From CAYRDC01 sp964422925 (GTDB taxonomy: Bacteria > Bacteroidota > Bacteroidia > Chitinophagales > S012-47): a stretch of 64,000 nucleotides of DNA. Shown here one piece after another: positions 34,809-42,183 of the stretch (positions are counted from its first letter, which is position 1; each line of letters begins with the position of its first letter). The notes beneath the pieces were generated by a model. It was given only the letters and a program-made list of their open reading frames with translations, had not been told where the DNA came from and made no database searches. The stretch spans positions 14,559 to 78,558 of the forward strand of contig CAYRDC010000011.1 in the NCBI GenBank assembly GCA_964422925.1. The letters are read 5' to 3'. The position numbers were made by a program, and so were the translations under genes.

Positions 34809-35666
34809 TTATCCCATAATTTGCATAGCGAGAACCCGTGCCTCCTCGAAAGCTACCAGGTTTAATCCCGGGTCAATGCCTTTTTTTTCCAGAAATGCCA
34901 GCAGATTTTCGGTAGGCAGATTGCCCACCAGTTCATCCTGCGCCATGGGGCACCCGCCAAAGCCGGCTATGGCCGTGTCGAACCTCTGGCAGCCCGCTTC
35001 CCAGGCCGCTTCAACTTTTTCCTTCCAGTTTAACGGAGACGTGTGCAGGTGCACCCCGATGCGCACATCCGGGAAACCTTCTACCGCTGCAGAAGTCATC
35101 CGGAAAATGGTATCCGGATCGGCCAGGCCTACTGTATCGGCCAGGGCTATGGTTTTTATCCCCATACCTGCCAGCCGGCCGATCCATTCAGCCGCGGCCT
35201 CCGGGTGCCATGGATCACCGTAAGGATTGCCGAACGCCATGGAGAGGTAAACCACCAGCTCCTGGCCTGCTTCCCCGGCAATTTCCCGGATGCGCTGAAC
35301 CCGCTGCACGGACTCTTCGATGGTACTGTTGGTGTTTTTCAGCTGAAAAGTTTCCGAAATGGAAAAAGGGAAGCCCAGGTACCGGATCTCCGGTTTCGCG
35401 GCAGCTTCCCGCGCGCCTCTTTCGTTGGCCACAATGACCAGTAAATCGGACACGCTGCCAGCCAGTTCCAGGCCCTTCAACACTTCGGCCGTGTCACGCA
35501 TCTGCGGTATGGCTTTGGGCGAAACAAAACTTCCGAAATCCAAAACGGGAAACCCGGTTTTCAGCAAACGGTTGATATAGCGGATCTTATCATCCGTGTT
35601 TATCCATTGGGTTATCCCCTGCATGGCATCGCGCGGGCATTCCACTATGCAAATTTTTTGATCCAT
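34809..35666 (-). CDS. Hydroxymethylglutaryl-CoA lyase
   Basis: 285 aa. The family signature is here with Bacteroidota wording: VECPRDAMQGITQ at the start (R and D retained, usual GLQ changed to AMQ), DFGSFVSPKAIPQMRDTAEVL, then GVHLHTSPLNW (His metal ligands) and the active-site GFGGCPMAQDELVGN with the conserved Cys. It cleaves HMG-CoA to acetyl-CoA and acetoacetate in leucine degradation. It is monocistronic on the minus strand. A near -7 box (TAAATTCG, 35674-35681) lies 8 bp upstream. Confidence 0.9.
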   Translation of the reverse strand: MDQKICIVECPRDAMQGITQWINTDDKIRYINRLLKTGFPVLDFGSFVSPKAIPQMRDTAEVLKGLELAGSVSDLLVIVANERGAREAAAKPEIRYLGFPFSISETFQLKNTNSTIEESVQRVQRIREIAGEAGQELVVYLSMAFGNPYGDPWHPEAAAEWIGRLAGMGIKTIALADTVGLADPDTIFRMTSAAVEGFPDVRIGVHLHTSPLNWKEKVEAAWEAGCQRFDTAIAGFGGCPMAQDELVGNLPTENLLAFLEKKGIDPGLNLVAFEEARVLAMQIMG

Positions 35667-35693
35667 CCCTTGACGAATTTAGACTTTTTGCGC

Positions 35694-35712
35694 ATCCTGT
35701 GACAGGATCACA
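35694..35712. promoter_or_regulatory. Candidate operator: TGTGA-N5-TCACA
   Basis: Between divergent HMG-CoA lyase and the next T9SS gene lie two overlapping dyads. One is ATCCTGT (35694-35700) with ACAGGAT (35702-35708); the other is TGTGA (35698-35702) and TCACA (35708-35712) with 5 bp between. The latter resembles a Crp/Fnr site but has N5, not N6. Role unproven. Confidence 0.3.
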
Positions 35713-35735
35713 AAGCTTGGAAAGATTTTTGTGGC

Positions 35736-35743
35736 TACCTTTG
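35736..35743 (+). promoter_or_regulatory. -7 box of the T9SS cargo gene
   Basis: TACCTTTG is an exact TAnnTTTG match with a TTG 16 bp upstream (35717-35719). The leader to ATG 35810 would be about 60 nt. Confidence 0.5.
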
Positions 35744-35809
35744 TTTAAATATCCCTTTCACACGAGTCGATGTATCCTTATTTTTGATTAACCAAAAATG
35801 TTTCCGCTG

Positions 35810-37243
35810 ATGAAAAAGTTCTACACCCTCATTTTATCCGTTCTTTTAGTGAGCGGATCTTTTCATGTACTGGCCCAAGTTCCGAACATGGGCTTTGAAG
35901 TCTGGAACAACGCGTTGCTATATCAGCAACCGCTACCGTTTGTAACCACTAACCCGCAGGTATATTTCAGTACGCTGCAGCCCAATGTAAAGCCTGTAAC
36001 AGGCCATTCGGGAAATTATGCAGCCCGTCTTGAAACCGTTCCGGCCGGCATCGACACCATACCCGGTGCCATCATCCTGGGCAGTTTCGGTTTCAACGGC
36101 ATCATCGGGGGATATCCCTACACCGGGCAGCCTGATTCCATTCGGGGCTGGTTTCGCTACAATATTCCCGTGGGAGACACCGCATTGCTTTTCATTATTC
36201 TGAAAAAGAACACCCTGCCCATATCCCTCAATATGATACCGATTACTGGCAGTCTGCCGAATTTTACGGAACTGACTTTCCCGATTACATATCCTATCCT
36301 TCCACCGGATACCATTCAGCTGGTAATTACTTCAGGCAATTTCGACAGCCCCATACCGGGCGGCTGGCTGGAAGTGGACGACCTGACCATGCTGAATACC
36401 ACTGAACAACTGCCTAACAACGGGTTCGAAAACTGGACGGATTTTGCGATTGAAGACCCGCAGGGATGGTTTACCCTGAACATCTTCTCGGCTATGTTCG
36501 GCCAGCCTCCTTCCGTGGTAAAAACCACGGACGCTTACAACGGCTCCTATGCGGTAAGCATGACCTCCGTGCCATTTATGTTCGGGGATACGCTTTCCTT
36601 CCTGACAAATGGCATGTTCGGCCCGAACGGTCCGGCTGGTGGAAGCCCCTTCCCCGACCGTCCGGCCAAACTTACCGGTTATTACAAATACACCCCGGTT
36701 GGCAACGATTCCGCCCTGGCCTTTGTGCGTTTCACCAAATGGAATTTGGGAACCGGCATGGCCGACAGTGTGGGCGGGGGGCTGATAGCCCTGGGGCCGG
36801 CTTCGGTCTATACCAAATTTGAAGTGCCCATTGGCTATGCCCTGCCCGATAACCCGGATACCACGCTGATCATTTTCTCAAGCAGCAATCTGCTGGGCAA
36901 TGAACCGGTTGGCCTGGGCAGTAACCTGCTGCTGGACGACCTGGCCTTCGAATTCCCCACCGGGGAAACCGTTCCCCTTGACCTCGCCCTGACCAAACCT
37001 TACGTTTATCCCAACCCAGCCGGTGAAATCGCCTATATCAGGGCGCCAATGAACCCGGATTCCAAAGTTAACCTCCACCTGTTCAATGTGATCGGGGAAG
37101 AACTGACCCAACAGGTCCGGGTGCAGTATGACCGGAACAACAATATTATCGTGCTCAACACCAACCGACTGAAACGGGGTATCTACATCTGGACCCTCGA
37201 TGTGGACGGCAAGCAATATACCGGAAGGCTCACCATACAATAA
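35810..37243 (+). CDS. Secreted protein with two carbohydrate-binding-like repeats and T9SS sorting domain
   Basis: About 477 aa from ATG 35810, where the signal peptide begins (MKKFYTLILSVLLVSG). The frame also has an ATG at 35798. Two repeats of about 190 residues follow: PNMGFEVWNN...GNYAARLETV and LPNNGFENWTDF...GSYAVSMTSV. Each begins with NxGFExW and ends with a LDDL/VDDL strand, a pattern like PCMD or other beta-sandwich glycan-binding domains. The sorting domain starts near YVYPNPAGEIAYI (about 400). It is predicted to be secreted by T9SS; the ligand is unknown. A bidirectional terminator follows 20 bp after the stop. Confidence 0.85.
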   Translation: MKKFYTLILSVLLVSGSFHVLAQVPNMGFEVWNNALLYQQPLPFVTTNPQVYFSTLQPNVKPVTGHSGNYAARLETVPAGIDTIPGAIILGSFGFNGIIGGYPYTGQPDSIRGWFRYNIPVGDTALLFIILKKNTLPISLNMIPITGSLPNFTELTFPITYPILPPDTIQLVITSGNFDSPIPGGWLEVDDLTMLNTTEQLPNNGFENWTDFAIEDPQGWFTLNIFSAMFGQPPSVVKTTDAYNGSYAVSMTSVPFMFGDTLSFLTNGMFGPNGPAGGSPFPDRPAKLTGYYKYTPVGNDSALAFVRFTKWNLGTGMADSVGGGLIALGPASVYTKFEVPIGYALPDNPDTTLIIFSSSNLLGNEPVGLGSNLLLDDLAFEFPTGETVPLDLALTKPYVYPNPAGEIAYIRAPMNPDSKVNLHLFNVIGEELTQQVRVQYDRNNNIIVLNTNRLKRGIYIWTLDVDGKQYTGRLTIQ

Positions 37244-37263
37244 GAGCCGGTAACCGAAAAAAG

Positions 37264-37296
37264 AAAACCCTGACCGTAAGCGTCAGGGTTTTTTTA
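37264..37296. terminator. Bidirectional intrinsic terminator
   Basis: An 11-bp stem (37264-37274 with 37282-37292), core CCCTGAC/GTCAGGG, closes a 7-nt loop. There is a T run on the plus side and an AAAA-rich flank that reads as T on the minus side. It serves the T9SS gene (ending 37243) and leuS (ending 37314). Confidence 0.88.
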
Positions 37297-37313
37297 TGCC
37301 TTCCTGGGTTCTG

Positions 37314-40079
37314 TCAGACCACAATATTGACAATGCGCCCCGGCACTACGATGATCTTCCGGGGACTGCGGCCTTCCAGCCAGCGTTGCACCACCTCGTT
37401 GGCAAGTACTTCCTGCTCAATCTCCTCCTGGGCAAAACCGGCCGGCACCCGGATGCGGGTACGCATTTTCCCGTTTACCGATACCGGGTATTCCACCTCG
37501 TCAACCACCAGACACTGCTCGTCATACACCGGGTAGCGGGCATCATGCACGGTGGGCTCATGGCCCAGGCGTTCCCACAGCTCCTCGGTGATGTGCGGGG
37601 CAAAAGGCGCCAGCAGGACAGTAAGCGGTTCAAGCACTTCCCTGGAATGACAACCCAGGCCGGTCAGCTCGTTTACGCAAATCATAAACGCGCTTACAGC
37701 CGTATTGAATGAACAGCGTTCAATATCCTCCCGGACTTTCTTGATCGTTTTGTGCAGTACGCGCAGTTCGTCCACCGAAGGTTCCTCCTCCGTGACGCGC
37801 CATCTGCCGTCCCGGTCGAAAAACAGGTTCCAGTATTTACGCAAAAACTTGTACACCCCGTCAATGCCGTTGGTGTCCCAGGGCTTGTGCGCCTCGATGG
37901 GGCCCAGGAACATTTCGTACATGCGGAACGTGTCGGCTCCGTATTTCTCGATAATATCATCCGGGTTCACCACATTGAACTTCGACTTGGACATCTTCTC
38001 CACCTCTGTGCCGCAAATGAATTTGCCGTCCTCCAGTTCGAAGGCGTATTCCGCATAGTCCGGCATGCTCTTTTTGAAAGCGTCCACATCGAGCACGTTG
38101 TGGTGCACCAGGTTCACATCCACATGGATGGGTATGGTCTTATAGTTTTTCGCCAGCCCTTTCGATACGAATTTCTGCTCCCCGACCACCCGGTAAGCCA
38201 GGCTCGACATGCCCTGGATCATGCCCTGGTTGATCATGGTTTTGAAGGGTTCATCGGTGGGAACCAGTCCCAGGTCGTAGAGGAACTTGTGCCAGAAGCG
38301 CGCGTACATCAGGTGTCCCACAGCGTGTTCGGCCCCGCCAATGTAGAGGTCCACATCGCGCCAGTATTCAAGGGCTTCCCTCCCGGCAAAGGCCTGCTCA
38401 TTGTGCGCATCCATGTAACGGAGAAAATACCAGGAAGACCCCGCGTAGCCCGGCATGGTATCGGTTTCGCGTTGGCTGCCGTCCGGCAGGTTCACCCAGT
38501 CGGCAAGGCGGGCCAGGGGGCTTTCACCTGTACCGGTAGGACGAAAATCATCCAGTTCCGGCAACTCCAGCGGAAGTTCTTCCCAGGACAGGGCGTATGG
38601 GATCTCCTCCCGGTAAACGATCGGAAAGGGCTCGCCCCAATAACGCTGGCGGCTGAATCCGGCATCCCGTATCTTGTAATTCACCCGGCCCTTCCCCAGA
38701 TGCTGCCGTTCAATCTCTTCAATGATTTTCGGGATGGCTTCCTGCACATCCAGGCCGTTCAGGAAACCCGAATTCATCATTTTCCCCGATTTATCATCAT
38801 ACGATTCCCGGGTGATGTCGGCCCCCTCGATGACCTGCACAATCGGCAGCCCGAACTTTTTGGCAAAAGCGTAATCGCGCGAATCGTGGGCCGGCACGGC
38901 CATGATGGCCCCGGTGCCGTAGGAAGCCAGCACGTACTCGCTGATCCACACCGAAATTTTCTCTTTGGTAAACGGGTTGACCGCGTAGGCTCCCGTGAAA
39001 GCGCCCGTCACGGTCCGGACCTCGGAAATCCGGTCACGCTCCGATCGGCTCTGCACATACTCCAGGTAATCGTTCACTTCCTGTTCGCGGTCCGGGGTGG
39101 TGATCTTTTTCACCAGCTCATGCTCAGGGGCCAGCACCATGAAGGTGGCCCCGAATACCGTATCCGGCCGGGTGGTGAATACTTCAATGGTCTCTTCCCG
39201 GCCGTCCAGCGGGAACCGGATGCTCGCACCCTCCGACCGGCCGATCCAGTTACGCTGCATTTCCTTCAGCGGCTCCGGCCAGTTCAGCCTTCCGAGGCCT
39301 TCAAGGAGGCGCTCCGCGTAAGCCGTGATGCGGAGAAACCACTGCCGCATCGGCCTGCGCACTACCGGGAACCCGCCCCGCACCGACAGGCCTTCCTTCA
39401 CCTCGTCATTGGCCAGCACGGTGCCCAGCTCCGGGCACCAGTTCACCATGGTGTAATCCGTATAAGCCAGCCGGTAGTTGAGCAGCACTTTCTGCCTTTC
39501 GGTTTCGCTCATGGCATGCCATTCCTCGGCCCGGAACGACAACTCGCGCCCGCAGGCAGCCTGCAGGCCTTCCGTGCCCCGCTCCGCGAAACGGACTTCC
39601 AGCTTTTCAATGGGTTCGGCCCTGTCTGTTTCCTGGTTATACCAGTGGTGGAACAACTGCAGGAAAATCCACTGCGTCCATTTGTAATAATCCGGGTTGC
39701 AGGTCCAAACTTCCCGGCTCCAGTCATAGCTGAAGCCCATCAGTTTCAACTGCTCCTTGTAACGGGCTATATTTTTCCGCGTGGTTTCGGCCGGGTGCTG
39801 GCCGGTCTGGATAGCGTATTGCTCGGCCGGCAGGCCGAAAGCGTCAAAGCCCATCGGATGCAGCACATTAAACCCGTTGAGCCGCTTGTAACGGGCGTAA
39901 ATATCCGCGGCAATGTATCCCAGCGGGTGCCCCACATGCAACCCCGCCCCGGAAGGATAGGGAAACATCACCAGGGTGTAAAATTTCGGCTTGTCCGACC
40001 GGTTCGGCACCTTGTACACCTCGTGCTCTTCCCAATAGCGCTGCCACTTCCGCTCAATTGCTCTGCTGTCGTATTCCAT
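37314..40079 (-). CDS. leuS: Leucyl-tRNA synthetase
   Basis: 921 aa, as expected for bacterial LeuRS. The HIGH motif is in YPSGAGLHVGHPLGYI (about 38-53) and the KMSKS motif is VEKMSKSKFNV. A CP1 editing domain lies in the middle (TTRPDTVFGATFMVLAPEH and GTGAIMAVPAHDSRDYAFAK with the editing Asp). The anticodon-binding domain is C-terminal. It charges tRNA-Leu in the cytoplasm. It is divergent from ftsX with an exact -7 box on each side. Confidence 0.97.
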   Translation of the reverse strand: MEYDSRAIERKWQRYWEEHEVYKVPNRSDKPKFYTLVMFPYPSGAGLHVGHPLGYIAADIYARYKRLNGFNVLHPMGFDAFGLPAEQYAIQTGQHPAETTRKNIARYKEQLKLMGFSYDWSREVWTCNPDYYKWTQWIFLQLFHHWYNQETDRAEPIEKLEVRFAERGTEGLQAACGRELSFRAEEWHAMSETERQKVLLNYRLAYTDYTMVNWCPELGTVLANDEVKEGLSVRGGFPVVRRPMRQWFLRITAYAERLLEGLGRLNWPEPLKEMQRNWIGRSEGASIRFPLDGREETIEVFTTRPDTVFGATFMVLAPEHELVKKITTPDREQEVNDYLEYVQSRSERDRISEVRTVTGAFTGAYAVNPFTKEKISVWISEYVLASYGTGAIMAVPAHDSRDYAFAKKFGLPIVQVIEGADITRESYDDKSGKMMNSGFLNGLDVQEAIPKIIEEIERQHLGKGRVNYKIRDAGFSRQRYWGEPFPIVYREEIPYALSWEELPLELPELDDFRPTGTGESPLARLADWVNLPDGSQRETDTMPGYAGSSWYFLRYMDAHNEQAFAGREALEYWRDVDLYIGGAEHAVGHLMYARFWHKFLYDLGLVPTDEPFKTMINQGMIQGMSSLAYRVVGEQKFVSKGLAKNYKTIPIHVDVNLVHHNVLDVDAFKKSMPDYAEYAFELEDGKFICGTEVEKMSKSKFNVVNPDDIIEKYGADTFRMYEMFLGPIEAHKPWDTNGIDGVYKFLRKYWNLFFDRDGRWRVTEEEPSVDELRVLHKTIKKVREDIERCSFNTAVSAFMICVNELTGLGCHSREVLEPLTVLLAPFAPHITEELWERLGHEPTVHDARYPVYDEQCLVVDEVEYPVSVNGKMRTRIRVPAGFAQEEIEQEVLANEVVQRWLEGRSPRKIIVVPGRIVNIVV

Positions 40080-40098
40080 GTACCCGCCTTTAGAGGGG

Positions 40099-40106
40099 CA
40101 AATTTA
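40099..40106 (-). promoter_or_regulatory. -7 box of leuS
   Basis: On the minus strand TAAATTTG matches the consensus exactly, 20 bp before the leuS ATG. No -33 TTG is visible at the usual distance. Confidence 0.45.
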
Positions 40107-40208
40107 TCAAAAAAGGCAGGGTTCGCCCCTGCCGGGGCAACATAAGCCCCCGCACGGCCCGTTTTCTTTATCCACAACCGGGCAGGCAGCCCCGGCTGCT
40201 TTATTTTT

Positions 40209-40216
40209 TAACTTTG
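40209..40216 (+). promoter_or_regulatory. -7 box of ftsX
   Basis: TAACTTTG matches the consensus exactly, giving a short leader of about 14 nt to the ATG at 40236. No clear -33 TTG. Confidence 0.45.
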
Positions 40217-40235
40217 AACGGCAATCCCATGCCCT

Positions 40236-41117
40236 ATGTCTGACCAGGTCGGAAAACGTATTCCCCGCAAGGCAAAACCCACCTACATCAGTTCCATCCT
40301 GATGACCTCGCTGGTGCTGTTCATCCTGGGACTCAGCGGCATGATCTGGCTCCATTTCCAGGCCTTCACCAGCCTGGTGAAAGAAAACATCCAGGTTTCC
40401 GTGTACTTCAGCCCCAACGACAAAGAAGCCGATATCCTGCAAACCCGGAAACGCCTCGAAATCGAACCCTTTATCAAGCGCATCGAATACGTCTCCCGCG
40501 ACCAGGCTCTGCAAAACTATATCAATCGTTTTGAGGAGGATCCTACCCAGTTGCTCGACTATAACCCTTTGCCGGCTTCGCTCGACCTCTTCCTCACGGC
40601 CGATTATATGAATCCCGACAGTATCAGCGTGGTGGAATCCCTGCTACAGGACAAATACGGCTTCCTCCCGGCTGAAATCAAAACCGACCGCAAACTCATC
40701 ACGGCCGTAGACCGCGACCTCGGCAAAGCCGGCCTCGTCATCGGGCTGATCTGCCTCGTGCTGCTGGTCATTGTCGTCCTCATGATCGACAGCACCGTTC
40801 GCCTGGCCATGTACAGCAACCGCTTCCTGATCCGCAACATGCAGCTGGTGGGCGCCAACCGCTGGTTCATCCTGAAACCCTACGCCCTGCGGGCCCTTTT
40901 CAACGGCCTCATCAGCGGCATCATGGCCGGCCTGGCTGTGCTTGTTTCCCTCTACCTTGCCCGCAAGTACTTCCCTGACCTCGAACTGCTCGAAGACCTC
41001 CTCCGCTGGGGCCTGCTCCTCCTCACCCTCATCCTCCTCGGCATGTTTATCTCCTGGTTCTCCACCCTCCGGTCCGTAAACCGTTACCTGAAAATGAAAC
41101 TGGATGAGTTGTATTGA
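40236..41117 (+). CDS. ftsX: Cell-division ABC transporter permease FtsX
   Basis: 293 aa. It has one N-terminal helix (about 20-43), a periplasmic domain (about 45-160) and three C-terminal helices (about 166-190, 217-243, 256-280), the FtsX/MacB-type permease layout. FtsX works with the ATPase FtsE to activate peptidoglycan hydrolases at division. The KPTYISSILMTSLVLFILGLSG start and RLAMYSNRFLIRNMQLVGA stretch match Bacteroidota FtsX. ftsE is not in this window. I recall ftsX being followed by DUF3098 and uppP in many relatives; here a repeat and a defence island follow instead. Confidence 0.9.
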   Translation: MSDQVGKRIPRKAKPTYISSILMTSLVLFILGLSGMIWLHFQAFTSLVKENIQVSVYFSPNDKEADILQTRKRLEIEPFIKRIEYVSRDQALQNYINRFEEDPTQLLDYNPLPASLDLFLTADYMNPDSISVVESLLQDKYGFLPAEIKTDRKLITAVDRDLGKAGLVIGLICLVLLVIVVLMIDSTVRLAMYSNRFLIRNMQLVGANRWFILKPYALRALFNGLISGIMAGLAVLVSLYLARKYFPDLELLEDLLRWGLLLLTLILLGMFISWFSTLRSVNRYLKMKLDELY

Positions 41118-41133
41118 GGGCAGCAGTCAACGC

Positions 41134-41178
41134 GGCTGAAGCCAACGGCAACGCATATTCTTTCAGCCCTTCTTTTTC
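41134..41178 (+). terminator. Possible terminator after ftsX
   Basis: GGCTGAA (41134-41140) pairs with TTCAGCC (41162-41168) around a long 21-nt loop, followed by the T-rich CTTCTTTTT. The long loop makes this uncertain. Confidence 0.35.
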
Positions 41179-41239
41179 CATCTGACAGGCAAATCCCGCC
41201 TTCCGGGCAAGAACAAGCCGCCAGGAACCCATGTATGAT

Positions 41240-41367
41240 GAGATTCTTCGGTCACTGCGTTCCCTCAGAATGACGCAGCGGTAGGGAGGGTGGAGCGCCC
41301 TGGCGCCCCGCCCTCCTGAATATGAACGTCATTCTGAGCGGACCCGACAAGGGGAGCGAAGAATCTC
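41240..41367. repeat. Palindromic repeat of about 128 bp (MITE/REP-like)
   Basis: The gene-free stretch 41118-41472 holds a large inverted repeat. GAGATTCTTCG (41240-41250) pairs with CGAAGAATCTC (41357-41367). CTCAGAATGACG (41264-41275) pairs with CGTCATTCTGAG (41327-41338). A GC-rich core pairs GGAGGG (41285-41290) with CCCTCC (41311-41316) and GCGCC with GGCGC. Palindromes of this type are often dispersed in genomes; only this copy is seen here. It marks the border between ftsX and the restriction island. Confidence 0.75.
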
Positions 41368-41472
41368 TATACCGGTTGTATCTAAAATGCGGTATATGAT
41401 TTTTGTACAGCCAGGGCATTGATAAAGTCCGGTGTCCAACCCCCGAAATGATTAAAAAGGCGCGGAGAAACG

Positions 41473-42183
41473 TCAGACCATCACACGTTCCAACCGGTCT
41501 TTCCATTTCTCCCAGTCAGGCATAACCATTCGCTGAAGATCATAGAAAGCCTTTCCGTGATGATGATGGAATAAGTGGCAAAACTCATGTATCACCACAT
41601 AGTCAATGCACCGGGACGGTGCCTTGATAATCTCCGGATTGAGGATAATCCGGCCTTTGGGGGTGCAGCTCCCCCATCGCTTGGCCATTCGCTGAATGAG
41701 CAGTGGCGGCCGCTCCGTTAAACCGAAAGGCCTGAACAATTCCACGGCATCCCGCATGCATTTGTCAAACCGTCTTTCCGCGTGTTTCTTGTACCAGCTG
41801 CCGAGCAATCCCTTCACCCGGTCCCGCCTCAAAGGATGTTTGGTGAAAACAAACAACCGCCCCTTCATCAGTTTAACCTCTTCCCTCTCGGATTGAACTA
41901 CCTTCAGCTTGTATTGTTTCCCGAGATACCGGTGCGTTTCCCCCGATACATACTCCCGTGGCGGTGTGGTCGGTAAAAAGGATTCAAAAAAACGTTGCTG
42001 CTTTACAATCCATCGCGCCCGCTTCTCCACCCGCTTCAGGATTTCATCCATCACTGCTTTCCTGGGTGCCCGTACTTCTACCCGGCAATCCGGGTAAACC
42101 GTTATACCCAGTGTTTTCCGGTCACTCCGTTTTAACTCAAAGGTTATTTCCGCAGTACCGTAACTGATAAAATGCTTCGCCAT
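41473..42183 (-). CDS. YgjP/SprT-like zinc metallopeptidase (M48-type HExxH)
   Basis: 236 aa. The zinc motif is H199-E200-F-C-H203 in VIHEFCHLFHHHHGKAFY, preceded by MAKRWGSCTPKGRIILNPE, which is the YgjP/DUF45 signature. There is no signal peptide. Such proteins are frequently next to hsdR in type I restriction loci, but their role there is unclear. The ATG overlaps the hsdR stop by 1 bp (TAATG), so the two are translationally coupled. It is last in the operon. Confidence 0.9.
   Translation of the reverse strand: MAKHFISYGTAEITFELKRSDRKTLGITVYPDCRVEVRAPRKAVMDEILKRVEKRARWIVKQQRFFESFLPTTPPREYVSGETHRYLGKQYKLKVVQSEREEVKLMKGRLFVFTKHPLRRDRVKGLLGSWYKKHAERRFDKCMRDAVELFRPFGLTERPPLLIQRMAKRWGSCTPKGRIILNPEIIKAPSRCIDYVVIHEFCHLFHHHHGKAFYDLQRMVMPDWEKWKDRLERVMV

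Noticed and set aside
37752..40145. 797-codon plus-strand frame antisense to leuS
   Set aside because: Long open antisense frames arise from codon bias in GC-rich genes; it has no domain pattern and leuS is certain.
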